Below, piece after piece: positions 15,238-24,258 of a stretch of DNA of 64,000 nucleotides (within the stretch, counting starts at the first letter, position 1; the number at the start of each line of letters is the position of its first letter). The notes under the pieces were generated by a model, which was given only the letters and a program-made list of their open reading frames with translations, had not been told where the DNA came from and ran no database searches. Both the position numbers and the translations under genes were made by a program. Source of the stretch: an uncultured Clostridia bacterium (GTDB taxonomy: Bacteria > Bacillota > Clostridia > Christensenellales > Pumilibacteraceae); NCBI GenBank assembly GCA_944362615.1, contig CALVTM010000003.1:78080-142079 (forward strand), given 5' to 3'.

Positions 15238-16764
15238 TTAATTTTTATCCTTTTTGTTTTTCTTCTTGATAACGATAAACACGGCGACGCCGCCGGCAGC
15301 CAGCACGATAAGCACAACGATGAGGATGACGCCGAGCGAAGAATTGTTTTCAGGTTTTGTATCTTCCGCGGGCTTTTCTTCGCCCTGCTCTCCTTCGTCC
15401 GGATCTTCATCGGGGAGTTCTTCGCCTCCGCCTTCGCCCTCGTCGGGTTCGGCAGGCGTATCGGGTTCATCGGGCTGCTCCGAGCCTTCCGCACGGAGTT
15501 CAAAATAGTACAGCGGCTCGCCGAACGAATCCGTGACCGCTATCTCGTAATACCCCGAAAACGCCGAATAATCGTAAATATTCCCGTTCGTTGCCGTTAA
15601 AACGTGCTCGTTTCCGTTCTCGTCAAGCGCAATGACCTGCAAAACCTCGTCCGAAATCTCGCCGCACTCGCAGAAATAATCGACCGTAAAGGTCATATTT
15701 TCTTCATCGAGCGTCACTTCTGCCGTGAAATAATGCGTATGTGCCTGTTCGTCGTCTTCATCGGGCGTATCGGGTTCGCTTGGTTCCTTATCACCGCCTT
15801 CATCCGACGTTTCGGGCTGATCGGGTTCTTCGCTTCCCCCGTCATCGGGATTTACAGGCTCTCCGTTTTCATCCGGCACATCCGTCGTTTCGTCACCGCC
15901 GTCAGGTTTTTCGGGTTCGTCGGGATTTGGCGTATCCGCATAGCCGTTATCCCCGCTCGTCACGAAATCGGAAACATAACTGTAATCGCACCGCGCGCAG
16001 ATATGAAGCGTATAACCGATCTGCCCTTCCGCTGCTTGCTTATGTTCCTCCGTAAAATCGTGACCGAGCGGCGAAACGTAATCGGTTACATATCTGTCCG
16101 AACAGTTCGCGCAAGTATGCTCGATATATCCGTAAGACACGCAAGTCGGCTCAACCGTATTTTCCGCGTAATCATGCCCCGTCGCTTGGGTATAATCGGA
16201 AACATACGAATACTCGCATACGGTACAGGTAAAAGTTGTATGCCCGCCGTCCGTACACGTCGGCGCAAGCATGTCCGTTTCGTATGTATGACCGAGCGCT
16301 TCCACGCGGGTATCCGCATAAGAATACCCGCAAACCGTACAGGTATGCGTGGTGTAACCCGCTTCCGTACACGTCGCGGCAGTTACTTCGTCCTGATAAT
16401 CATGACCGAGCGCGGCGGTATAATTGTCCGTGTACTCATATCCGCAAACGGTACAAAAGTGCGTAGTATAGCCCTCGTGCGTGCAAGTGGGTTGCACCAC
16501 GACTTCCGAATAGGCGTGCTCCGCTCTGTCCGTGTAATTATCCCTATAACTCTCGCCGCAGAGCGTACAGGTGTATTCCGTGTATCCGCCCGAAGTGCAA
16601 TCGGGCAAGTGTACGATCCCATCGCCGTACTCATGCACGCAGACTTCCTCGGCAGACGCCGCCGAAGCCTGCGTGCCGGACGCCATTCCCGTCAAAAGAA
16701 ATACTGCCGCGAACATCGCAACGCCCGCGAGCAGTACCCAAAGCTTGTGTTTGATTTTCTGCAT
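15238..16764 (-). CDS. CxxC-repeat surface protein with C-terminal membrane anchor
   Basis: The protein has 508 residues. It has a signal peptide (hydrophobic about 9-28, cleavage near ASA). Six to seven repeats of about 38 residues lie between residues 40 and 275. Each has C-T-x-x-G-Y-T-x-x-T-C-x-x-C-G-Y-x-Y, then a variable segment and a GHxY or GHDY end. Four cysteines and histidines per repeat could bind zinc, or form disulfides outside the cell. A long Asp/Glu/Pro-rich region (about 285-475, interrupted by a small beta domain) leads to one membrane span (LGVILIVVLIVLAAGGVAVFIVI) and a lysine tail. It shares the CxxC repeat with the stalk protein at 8074. It is probably a surface factor for mating-pair contact. 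Confidence 0.75.
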   Translation of the reverse strand: MQKIKHKLWVLLAGVAMFAAVFLLTGMASGTQASAASAEEVCVHEYGDGIVHLPDCTSGGYTEYTCTLCGESYRDNYTDRAEHAYSEVVVQPTCTHEGYTTHFCTVCGYEYTDNYTAALGHDYQDEVTAATCTEAGYTTHTCTVCGYSYADTRVEALGHTYETDMLAPTCTDGGHTTFTCTVCEYSYVSDYTQATGHDYAENTVEPTCVSYGYIEHTCANCSDRYVTDYVSPLGHDFTEEHKQAAEGQIGYTLHICARCDYSYVSDFVTSGDNGYADTPNPDEPEKPDGGDETTDVPDENGEPVNPDDGGSEEPDQPETSDEGGDKEPSEPDTPDEDDEQAHTHYFTAEVTLDEENMTFTVDYFCECGEISDEVLQVIALDENGNEHVLTATNGNIYDYSAFSGYYEIAVTDSFGEPLYYFELRAEGSEQPDEPDTPAEPDEGEGGGEELPDEDPDEGEQGEEKPAEDTKPENNSSLGVILIVVLIVLAAGGVAVFIVIKKKNKKDKN

Positions 16765-16775
16765 TTTTCTCCTCT

Positions 16776-18998
16776 TTAAGCGGCGTTTTCTTTTGCCGCT
16801 TCCTGTAATTTTTTCATGTCTTTCAGCATACCGTCTATCGCGGCAGCCGCGTCCTCTATCCTCTGCTTTACGCTCTCCTCATAACGGGCTGCGATCTCAA
16901 ACAGAAGTGCGACTTTGTTTTCGAGCGCCGCCTTTTTAACCGCCGCGGCGTCCTCCTCGTCCAATATCGGCACGACCTTTTTCAGCCTGTCGCGTACCTC
17001 GTTTTCAATATCCAGCCACTTTTTATCGAGGCTCGCGAGACGCTCCTTGTCGCTGCCGTCATCGCCGCTCTTTGCGTTTTCTTCCTTTTCCAAAACGTCG
17101 AGCATTTTATCGCGCTCGCTCAATGCCTTTCCGCCCGTAATATCAAATACATATTCCGATTTGTCGAACAGCACGGCCTCGCGTTTTCCCGCTTCCGCCT
17201 TGCCTGCCTTGAAATACACGCTTTTCAGCTTGTACGAAGGCGTGAACCTTGACCAGATCGGCTCGTATCCGCGCACCGACACGATGGCGTCGCCCTTTTC
17301 GTCGCCGTTGATGCGTTCCAGCATCCCGACCGTGATGAGCGGCTGGTTTGCCGCGCCAGTATTGCTCGACGCCGATGCTTCCGCATTGGTATTGACGGAA
17401 AAACTCTTGACTTTTTTCTGTCCGCAGAGTTCCGAAAACTCTCTGCGCGTATCCGGATCGTCGCTGCCGATAAAAATCTTGACGTTGCAGTTCGCTTTTA
17501 CGATGTCGCCGATCTCTCTGCCGTACTTTGCCGTAAGTTGACTGAACGATTGCAGCACGAACAGAAAACGTATGCCGCGTGAACGCGCCACCGTGACCAT
17601 TCCCTCGATATTCTCGAATTTTGGAAGGTTGCCCCATTCGTCAAGAATGTAGTACACATTCCTTTTCAGCACCGCCGTATCCGTCTGTCCTCTGCGGTTG
17701 TTCAGGTTCGCTTTTTCGACCAGCTCTTTGTACATCTGCGTAATGAACAGCGTAACAAATCTGTGCCGCGTGAATCGTTCGTCCGGCACGATGATAAACA
17801 CCGCGTTCGGCTGTTCGTCCATGTTTACGATATCCAGATCGTTTTCGCTCGTAAGCGACAAAATGCCGTCGTCCGCAAGCTGCTGCATATACGCATTGAC
17901 TTCCGAGAGATACGATGTAAGCGTCTTGTCCGACGTAATGAGCACGGTATTGACAAGCCCGCGCACCTTTGAGAATTCATCACGTCCTTCCAGCAGATAT
18001 TCCCGAAGCGCCGTCGTGTCTTCCGAGCAGTAGCGCGTGATGTTGTGATAGACGTTGAATAACAGCAACTGTTTTTCGTCCATCTTGCCCTTGATACAGT
18101 CCTCGCAAAACGCAAGCACAAGTCCGAAAATAAGATTTCGCGCACCCTGTTCCCATGTCGGCTGATCCCTGTTCTGTACGGGACAGAGCGTATATACGAG
18201 GTCTTGCGCGTTTTCATATATCTCGTCTTTGAGTTCCTGTACCCTTGTCCGCGCGTCCCTGTACGAAAGGAACACTTCGCCCGCGCCGTAATACTTGCCG
18301 TCCCTGTTTTGAAGATTGTTCTGCAAGTCCTTGACCAATCGGATACGGCGGATGAGCACGTTCATGGGATTCCAGCGCGCCGAGGAATACGGCTCGCGCA
18401 AATCGAGAACGCTGATCTTGTACCCTTCGCTCTCCAACTGCCTTGCGTGCTTTGCGTAAAGTTCGCTTTTCGGATCTGTAATGACAAGGCTGGGTTTTGT
18501 CTTGCTTCGCGCCAAAACCGCTATATTCTGATCGACGAACCCCGTCGTCTTTCCGCTGCCCGTCGTGCCGACAATGAGCGCATGGAGCTGGTCGGTCGTC
18601 AAAATCTCCACGCCGCCGCCCTTTTTCTCCGCACCGATAACGATCCCGTCCGCGTGCCTGTCCATGCCGTTCCATGTCGTAACGGTAAACTCCTTCATGT
18701 TTCGAAGACGCTTTGGTGTGAGCCATTCGGTATCTTCGAGGTCGTTTTCATTCATGGCGATATTCTGCGCGTCGATACGGTACATCATGAGATATGCCAC
18801 GACGAGCAGCCCGCACACAAACCACAACGCATACCAATAGGTGCTGTTGCCGAGGATTTCCGCAACGCTGTCCACGCCTGCAAGCGTGAACAAAAACATG
18901 ATGAGCACCCCGACAAACGCAAATGTGATGAGCCACAACAGCGCGTTCAGTTTTCGGGATTTTTTCTTTTTATGACTTAAAGCCGTCTTTCTGTTCAC
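16776..18998 (-). CDS. virD4: VirD4/TraG-type type IV coupling protein
   Basis: The protein has 740 residues. Two N-terminal membrane spans (about 17-38 and 52-70) anchor it. Walker A is VGTTGSGKTTG near residue 146, followed by SLVITDPKSELY. Walker B is VYYILDEWGNLP near 449, and RFLFVLQSFSQL follows. It receives the relaxase-DNA complex and feeds it to the channel. The C-terminal 120 residues are a charged coiled coil rather than the usual short tail, and may contact the relaxosome. It starts within the relaxase stop codon (4-base ATGA overlap), so relaxase and coupling protein are made together. Confidence 0.93.
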   Translation of the reverse strand: MNRKTALSHKKKKSRKLNALLWLITFAFVGVLIMFLFTLAGVDSVAEILGNSTYWYALWFVCGLLVVAYLMMYRIDAQNIAMNENDLEDTEWLTPKRLRNMKEFTVTTWNGMDRHADGIVIGAEKKGGGVEILTTDQLHALIVGTTGSGKTTGFVDQNIAVLARSKTKPSLVITDPKSELYAKHARQLESEGYKISVLDLREPYSSARWNPMNVLIRRIRLVKDLQNNLQNRDGKYYGAGEVFLSYRDARTRVQELKDEIYENAQDLVYTLCPVQNRDQPTWEQGARNLIFGLVLAFCEDCIKGKMDEKQLLLFNVYHNITRYCSEDTTALREYLLEGRDEFSKVRGLVNTVLITSDKTLTSYLSEVNAYMQQLADDGILSLTSENDLDIVNMDEQPNAVFIIVPDERFTRHRFVTLFITQMYKELVEKANLNNRRGQTDTAVLKRNVYYILDEWGNLPKFENIEGMVTVARSRGIRFLFVLQSFSQLTAKYGREIGDIVKANCNVKIFIGSDDPDTRREFSELCGQKKVKSFSVNTNAEASASSNTGAANQPLITVGMLERINGDEKGDAIVSVRGYEPIWSRFTPSYKLKSVYFKAGKAEAGKREAVLFDKSEYVFDITGGKALSERDKMLDVLEKEENAKSGDDGSDKERLASLDKKWLDIENEVRDRLKKVVPILDEEDAAAVKKAALENKVALLFEIAARYEESVKQRIEDAAAAIDGMLKDMKKLQEAAKENAA

Positions 18999-20302
18999 TC
19001 TTTATAGTTCCCCTCCTTCCGGTTTTGTTTTTCGCGTTCCTGCTCCATTTCTTCCTCAATCTCCTGCAAACGGCTCTTATATTCGCGCTCAAGGTCTTCG
19101 CTCGCACTTCCGAAAGTGTGCAGAAACTTATCCATCGCACGCCCGACTTTACGGCGGGAGATCGTGAGATACTTTTTCATGCGGTTGTCGTTCGCCTTGT
19201 ATTTTCTGCCTTTCTTCCGCTCGTAAAATTCCGGCTTAATGAACTTGGCAAGTTTGAGAACGAGATTTCCCTGTCTGCGCTTGTAGTCCGCTTCGATCTC
19301 CTCTGCGATTTTGATACTTCCCGTATCAATTTTCCCGTGGTATTGCGGCAGCGTTTCCAGCCTGTCCATCGGCGTGTTTTTGTCCGAGAAAATAACGGGC
19401 TGACCGCAGATTGCGGCAATCTGCCGCTTGCGTTCTTCCAGCGCTTCGTAAAACCGCCTGTCCGCTTTCCGTGCTTTCAGGTTATTGTCTAAAAGCAATT
19501 TTACGATTCTATCTACCCGTCCGCGGAACGGCTCCATGTCCTTGCTTGCATACGCAAGCCTGCCCGCGTTCGGCAACGACTTTGCAAGCGCGATGATCTC
19601 GCGTTTTACTTCCTCATTGCCCGTCATTGTCCGTCTGATATTCGTCGCCGCGCGCAGTTCTCGGATCGCCGCGTCCCTGCCCTTATATAATCTGTCCTTT
19701 CTTTCGGAGATGAACAGCCCCAAGCGCACAAACATTTGGTCTATCGCCGCTTTGTCGATCTTGCCCTTGCTGCGGTAGTGCATCCTGCCGTCTTTGCCTT
19801 TGTACTTCGGCTCCTTTTCCCAAAAGACGAAGTGAATGTGAAGGTGGTGCGGCCTGTCGAGGTGCAGCGCACACATCAGGTCTATATTGTCGGGATTGAA
19901 CTTCGCGTCCCTGAAAAATGCGTTGAACGTACTCTTTACGAGCGCGATACACTTTTCGGGCGTGTCTATCTTCGGGCTGTCCTCTTCCGACAACGAGATG
20001 AAGCCGTGCCAGATGTTCTTTTCACCGTCTTTGACGCGCTCCTGCATGGCGGCTGCTTCCTTTTCCGAAAGCATACCGTTTCCGTTGAATACACCCGTAC
20101 TCTTTTGCAGATAGTCCAGAGCATTCGCACCTTTCCCGGCACGTTTGCCCTCCGTCGTTATGTAACGATACACGTTCTTCGTTCCCGTCATGTCGTAAAA
20201 CGCCCGCGCCTCCGCGTGCGCCGCAAGTTCTTTTTCCGTCGCGTTTTTCTTTAAGCGGTACGGCGTGTACTGAATATCGAAAATGATCGGTTGGTTGCTC
20301 AT
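18995..20302 (-). CDS. mobL: MobL-type relaxase
   Basis: The protein has 435 residues. The N-terminus (IFDIQYTPYRLKKNAT) and the central HLDRPHHLHIHFVFWEKEP match MobL relaxases. The H-x-H near residue 151 supplies the metal ligands of the HUH nickase fold, and tyrosines in the first 60 residues (for example NVYRYIT) are candidates for the nucleophile. KGKDGRMHYRSKGKID and a basic helical C-terminal half that should contact DNA follow. It nicks oriT and leads the transferred strand. It lies 11 bases after the accessory protein gene and next to the candidate oriT. Confidence 0.88.
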   Translation of the reverse strand: MSNQPIIFDIQYTPYRLKKNATEKELAAHAEARAFYDMTGTKNVYRYITTEGKRAGKGANALDYLQKSTGVFNGNGMLSEKEAAAMQERVKDGEKNIWHGFISLSEEDSPKIDTPEKCIALVKSTFNAFFRDAKFNPDNIDLMCALHLDRPHHLHIHFVFWEKEPKYKGKDGRMHYRSKGKIDKAAIDQMFVRLGLFISERKDRLYKGRDAAIRELRAATNIRRTMTGNEEVKREIIALAKSLPNAGRLAYASKDMEPFRGRVDRIVKLLLDNNLKARKADRRFYEALEERKRQIAAICGQPVIFSDKNTPMDRLETLPQYHGKIDTGSIKIAEEIEADYKRRQGNLVLKLAKFIKPEFYERKKGRKYKANDNRMKKYLTISRRKVGRAMDKFLHTFGSASEDLEREYKSRLQEIEEEMEQEREKQNRKEGNYKE

Positions 20303-20313
20303 ACCCGCTTACC

Positions 20314-20778
20314 TCACTTGCGCAGCGAACGCAGGCTTCTTATTTCGTAGTCGGAAAGATAATCGGGTGTTTCCGCATATCTGCCTTCCGCGAACTTTTT
20401 GCCGCTCACGCTCTCTTTGTTCAGCGCCCTTGCCCTCTCGTTGTACAGCGAACATAATATGGATTTATTCACCGTAACGTCGATAATAAGCTCTTTCAGA
20501 AGTTTGGCGATGTCCGAAAAATATTCTTCGTTCAGCCCGTCCACCCTGCGTATAAGTTTTGTTCCGGCGGGCTTATCTTCGACTTCTTCTACCGTTTCAA
20601 ACAAGCGGGCAATGAGTTCGTCCAGCCCGAAATACAGAGCGTCGATGATTACTTTGTTAAAGCTCTTGGAATACTTGTCAAGCGTCATGATCTTGTCGAT
20701 CTTCGCCCACATATCCCCGTCGGTGATGCGGATATACCTCCGCATCCTGTTGTCGGTTTTCGTCTGTTCCTTATCCAT
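20314..20778 (-). CDS. Relaxase accessory protein, ribbon-helix-helix-like
   Basis: The protein has 154 residues. RMRRYIRITDGDMWAKIDKIM followed by SFNKVIIDALYFGLDEL has the strand-helix-helix pattern of ribbon-helix-helix proteins such as MobC/TraY types. A helical C-terminal part contains VNKSILCSLYNERARALN. The gene lies directly between the candidate oriT and the relaxase gene, the usual place for a protein that bends oriT and recruits the relaxase. The family name is uncertain, but role by position is reasonable. Confidence 0.7.
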   Translation of the reverse strand: MDKEQTKTDNRMRRYIRITDGDMWAKIDKIMTLDKYSKSFNKVIIDALYFGLDELIARLFETVEEVEDKPAGTKLIRRVDGLNEEYFSDIAKLLKELIIDVTVNKSILCSLYNERARALNKESVSGKKFAEGRYAETPDYLSDYEIRSLRSLRK

Positions 20779-20793
20779 TTCCTCCTCAAAGAA

Positions 20794-20869
20794 AAGCGGG
20801 TTTCCCGCCTTGTTCTCCGCCGCTTGACGGCGGCTTCAAAAGCGCCGCAGCCTTGCCTGTGGCACTTTT
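20794..20869. other. Candidate origin of transfer (oriT)
   Basis: The gap upstream of the mobilisation genes holds three inverted repeats in 76 bases: GCGGG/CCCGC with a 3-base loop (20796-20808), CCGCCG/CGGCGG with a 5-base loop (20817-20833), and a 13-bp imperfect one, AAAAGCGCCGCAG with CTGTGGCACTTTT, matching at 11 of 13 positions around CCTTGC (20838-20869). Clustered palindromes of unequal perfection beside relaxase and accessory genes are typical of oriT. The nick site cannot be assigned. Confidence 0.5.
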
Positions 20870-20914
20870 CTTAACCTGCTTGCCATTTCCGAGCATTTGC
20901 CACGGGTTACGCCT

Positions 20915-21868
20915 TTACACCGTTTCCGTCTTTTCGATGCGCAGCCCTGCCTTTTTGCAGAATACGGGGTTGATTTCTATGCCGATATATTCCCGTCCCA
21001 GCCGCTTTGCGACGGCTCCCGTCGTACCGCTGCCGAAAAACGGATCCAGCACCGTATCGCCCGCTCTGCTACCGGCAAGGATACACGGCTCGATAAGCTT
21101 TTCGGGAAACATTGCAAAATGCTCGTCCATTTTATAGGTGTTCGTACTTACTTCCCACACGTCACGCTTGCGGCGGTACTGCTGGTCAAACATCGAATAA
21201 TCGTCGTGCGGGCGGTTGATGTTTTGTAGAAGGTCGTTCCCCTTTCCGTAATACTTCGAGTTGTCCGATCTCCCGCGCTTGTACCGTTCTGCCGTCACGT
21301 CCTTGATAGGCTCTCGTATCGCCTTGTAATCAAAGTAATACTTCGGCGATTTCGATAAGAGAAAGATATGCTCGTAGCACTTTGACGGACGGTCTTTTAC
21401 GCTCTCCGGCAGACAGTTTGTCTTGTGCCAGATGATGTCCGAACGAAGATAATATCCGAATTCCCGTAGCGCGAACGCGAGCATCCACGGAATGCCGATC
21501 ATATCTTTCGGCTTGACGCCCTTCCACTTTTTCGGCACTTCGTAGATGCGGCTTTTCATATCATACAGATCTTTGTTTTTTCCGTTCGCTTCAACTGCCA
21601 GAGTCATCGGACCTTTTCCGCTGCCCGCATAACTGTCCGCAATGTTCAGCCACAACGTTCCGTCGTCTTTGAGCACTCTATGTACTTCGGCAAATACTTC
21701 CGTAAGCCGCGCGATATATTCTTCCGGCGATTGTTCCACGCCTATCTGCCCGTCCGCGCCGTAATCACGCAACCCGTAATACGGCGGGCTGGTCACGCAC
21801 ATTTGTACGCTTTTCGGCGGCAGGGTTTTCAGTCCCGCCGCCGCGTCCGCACAGAGGATTCCGCTCAC
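20915..21868 (-). CDS. DNA methyltransferase, N4-cytosine/N6-adenine type (beta class)
   Basis: I place the start at the GTG at 21868, which overlaps the stop of the upstream gene by 4 bases (GTGA) and has AAGGG upstream. A longer frame from 22546 would overlap two real genes and its extra part has no protein character. The protein has 317 residues. The catalytic motif TSPPYYGLRDYG is near residues 25-36, and the AdoMet motif DPFFGSGTTG is near 273, followed by GREYIGIEIN. Motif IV before motif I gives the beta order. SPPY fits N4-cytosine or N6-adenine modification. No restriction gene is adjacent, so it probably protects the incoming element or resets host marks. Confidence 0.88.
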   Translation of the reverse strand: MSGILCADAAAGLKTLPPKSVQMCVTSPPYYGLRDYGADGQIGVEQSPEEYIARLTEVFAEVHRVLKDDGTLWLNIADSYAGSGKGPMTLAVEANGKNKDLYDMKSRIYEVPKKWKGVKPKDMIGIPWMLAFALREFGYYLRSDIIWHKTNCLPESVKDRPSKCYEHIFLLSKSPKYYFDYKAIREPIKDVTAERYKRGRSDNSKYYGKGNDLLQNINRPHDDYSMFDQQYRRKRDVWEVSTNTYKMDEHFAMFPEKLIEPCILAGSRAGDTVLDPFFGSGTTGAVAKRLGREYIGIEINPVFCKKAGLRIEKTETV

Positions 21869-22227
21869 TTTTTGCCCTTGCTTTCCGCCGCGTCTTCCGC
21901 AACCGAAAGAACAATGCCTTTCAGCAACATACCCATCGGATCGCTTTCCGCTGCGGAAGGTTTGACGGGCGACGCTTTCGCTCCGCGCATACGCTCCGCC
22001 ACGAGCAGACCGCCCTTTCTGCCGTTCTCGCGGCTCTTGACCGATACGTCCAGCGCCGTCTTTGCATACGCATACGCCGACGCGATCTTGGCGTCTTTCG
22101 TTTCCATAGGCACGCCGTCGAAGGCGTAACCACACAGCCCCTTGATAAACTGCCCCGCCTGCTTTTCCGTCATATCCAGCATTGCCTTGTAGTCCTGTTC
22201 CCTCAGTTTGAAATTTCTGTTTGCCAT
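21865..22227 (-). CDS. DUF6291-like phage/element protein
   Basis: The protein has 120 residues. The N-terminus, KLREQDYKAMLDMTEKQAGQFIKGLCGYAFDG, resembles proteins often placed before phage replication genes (DUF6291 type). A basic patch SVKSRENGRKGG follows, similar to the linker seen before primase or replisome-organiser domains. It is predicted soluble and helical. It sits between two methyltransferase genes and overlaps the downstream one by 4 bases. Possibly a DNA-binding replication accessory; the function is not established. Confidence 0.6.
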   Translation of the reverse strand: MANRNFKLREQDYKAMLDMTEKQAGQFIKGLCGYAFDGVPMETKDAKIASAYAYAKTALDVSVKSRENGRKGGLLVAERMRGAKASPVKPSAAESDPMGMLLKGIVLSVAEDAAESKGKK

Positions 22228-22248
22228 TCTTTCTTCCTTTTTGAATTT

Positions 22249-22815
22249 TTAATGTCTGCCGAACTTTTCCGTTTCGTTGCCCCAACAGTCCCAGCCGCCG
22301 ACCGTCTGCCTTGCGAACAATTCTATCTTCGGCACTTCGCCGTACAGCGCCTCGATACGCGCCCGTGCTTCGTCGGGTTTTTTGCTGTGTTCCTCGATAT
22401 GAGAAACGATGACCGACGACACGCTGCGCGATTTGCGCTCCAATATCTTCCCTCTTGTCGCAAGCAGACAATATTCCGCGTTCGCTCTGGTATAGTATCC
22501 AAGTCCCGTAAACAGCCTGTCGCTCTTTCTGCACTGCTTGATCCATGTAAAGGCGACCGTTTTATAGGTAAAACCCCATGCGCCGATAAGTTCAAACGCT
22601 TCCGTAAGGCACGGGGCCGTCGCCCATAAAAACAATACGCTGTCTTTCGCGCTGATTTTCGGTACGGGCAGAGCCTGTATTTCGTGTTTCGGCATTGTCG
22701 GGTAATGCTTTTCCGCGCTCCTTCCTTTGCCTTTATCCGAATATGTTGCAAACCGCCACGGCGGGTCGGCATAGATCACGTTATACTTTTTATCCGTCGT
22801 AAAGATGTCCGTCAT
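22249..22815 (-). CDS. MT-A70-family adenine methyltransferase
   Basis: The protein has 188 residues. The catalytic motif is YADPPWRF near residue 15, with KHYPTMPKHEIQALPV, LFLWATAPCL, and GFTYKTVAFTWIKQ following in the order of bacterial and phage MT-A70 proteins. A KPDEARARIEALYG segment and GGWDCWGNE close the domain. It would methylate adenine N6 in DNA. It is encoded 6 bases after the ArdC-like gene, so methylation and antirestriction genes are expressed together. No nuclease partner was seen. Confidence 0.9.
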   Translation of the reverse strand: MTDIFTTDKKYNVIYADPPWRFATYSDKGKGRSAEKHYPTMPKHEIQALPVPKISAKDSVLFLWATAPCLTEAFELIGAWGFTYKTVAFTWIKQCRKSDRLFTGLGYYTRANAEYCLLATRGKILERKSRSVSSVIVSHIEEHSKKPDEARARIEALYGEVPKIELFARQTVGGWDCWGNETEKFGRH

Positions 22816-22821
22816 TCTTCA

Positions 22822-24258
22822 TTACGACTTTGCGTTCAGTCCGAAATGCGCCCTTCCGCCCGCAGCGTTCATGCTCGCTGCAAGCATATCCGTTTTCATC
22901 TTTGCAATAAACGAAAGCGATTCGTCCGCAAGTTTTTCGTAGTGCGCGTTCGGCTTTTCGTCGCGGAACTGCGCGGACGACTTAAAGAGCCGCATGAGCT
23001 GGGCTTTATCGTCCGTAAACATCGCAAACCGCGCCATGAGCGAATACTCGTCCTTGTCCTCGTTCCCCGTTAAAGAGATACCGTTATAGAGCTGAACGAA
23101 CTTCGCGCCGCCCTTCGATTTTTCCGCGCGCTCGACGATCTCTCTGTCGTCCATCCGCGTCAGGCTGTCCTTGCCGCGCGATTTCATGACGCTCTCCCGC
23201 CTTTCTTCCGCCCTTGCGCTTGCCCGCGCCGCCGCTTCGCTCGGCAGCATATATATCTCCGACTCCGCTTCTTCTACCGATTCGAGCGCAGCTTCCTTTT
23301 CCATCACCGCTTCTTTTTGCAGAACATACTTGGCGATTTTATCCGCGTCGGCGATTGCCGTAAACAGCGCGTTCGGATCGCTCTTTATCGCCGATTTCCA
23401 GCTCCCGACATACGCGCCGCTGTTGCGCACCGCGTTTTCGTCCACGTCGATGCCGAAATCCTGCTCCATAAATACCGAAGCAATCTCCGCGCGCAATTCT
23501 TCCATCGCGTATTCTTCCGAATTCCTGTCCGCGTTCAAGGGTCTGTTTAACCGCGTCTCGTGTCCCGTAGAATGTCCCATTTCATGCAAAGCCGTCGAAT
23601 AGAACTCCTGCATATCGTAAAAGTCCTCGCGGACGGGAAGATGGATCTCGTCGCTCGTTTTACTGTAATATGCCTGCGAACCGCCATACACGATCTTCGA
23701 TTCGTGCTCGTTCCAATATGCGAGCATCCGCTCCGCACGCTCCGACTTTGCGCTCTCGTCCAAAGCCGAAACCTCCTTTTCGGGAATGCCGTCGATGAGG
23801 TCGGCATTAAACACCGTATAGTACCTGCGGATCGGATAGACGTTTTCGTCCATGTACGCCTGCCGCTCGTCCGCACTCATCCCGTCCAGCACGCTGCGGT
23901 CGAATTTCTCATGCGTGTCCCTGTCCCATAAATCGAAAAACTCCACCGAAACGCCTGCATTCTTGCCGAGACTCTTGCCTTCCGCGTCCGTCTTGAACGA
24001 CCAGTCCCGCGCTTTCATCTGATTGAAAGTCAGCCATCGGTTATCGCTGTATCCGCGTTCCATCGCCACAAGAAAAAGATACAGATTGTTTACGCCGTTG
24101 TACTTCTTTCCCGTGACCGCATTTTCGGGTGCGCCGCGCGTCCGCCAGCCCTGCTTCCACAGCCCGCCGCTGTCCAGATTTGCGACGAGCATATCCGCGA
24201 GCTGCTTTCGCTGCGGCGAGAGTTTGTCATACGCGCTCCTTTCCGTCGTTTCGCTCAT
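22822..24258 (-). CDS. ArdC-like antirestriction / zincin metallopeptidase protein with primase-type helical tail
   Basis: The protein has 478 residues. Residues 1-150 are the ArdC N-terminal ssDNA-binding type (LDSGGLWKQGW, KKYNGVNNLYLFLVA, WLTFNQMKA). The zincin domain carries HEMGHSTGHETR near 228-239, the HExxH metal site. The C-terminal 100 residues (DDREIVERAEKSKGGAKF to FSIAK-like helices) resemble the helical domain that ends NrS-1-like prim-pols. The end of the giant protein at 25278 has the same arrangement. Such proteins are carried with the leading strand to counter host restriction. GGAGGAGG precedes the ATG. The tail shared with the primase protein suggests both contact the same partner. 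Confidence 0.82.
   Translation of the reverse strand: MSETTERSAYDKLSPQRKQLADMLVANLDSGGLWKQGWRTRGAPENAVTGKKYNGVNNLYLFLVAMERGYSDNRWLTFNQMKARDWSFKTDAEGKSLGKNAGVSVEFFDLWDRDTHEKFDRSVLDGMSADERQAYMDENVYPIRRYYTVFNADLIDGIPEKEVSALDESAKSERAERMLAYWNEHESKIVYGGSQAYYSKTSDEIHLPVREDFYDMQEFYSTALHEMGHSTGHETRLNRPLNADRNSEEYAMEELRAEIASVFMEQDFGIDVDENAVRNSGAYVGSWKSAIKSDPNALFTAIADADKIAKYVLQKEAVMEKEAALESVEEAESEIYMLPSEAAARASARAEERRESVMKSRGKDSLTRMDDREIVERAEKSKGGAKFVQLYNGISLTGNEDKDEYSLMARFAMFTDDKAQLMRLFKSSAQFRDEKPNAHYEKLADESLSFIAKMKTDMLAASMNAAGGRAHFGLNAKS

Noticed and set aside
15900..16640. Regular DNA periodicity that could be a CRISPR array or satellite
   Set aside because: The units are about 115 bases, imperfect, and keep one reading frame; they encode the CxxC protein repeats.
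20915..22546. A 543-residue version of the methyltransferase
   Set aside because: Its first 226 residues overlap two well-supported genes in another frame and have no protein-like pattern. The GTG at 21868 overlaps the previous stop and begins just before the catalytic motif.
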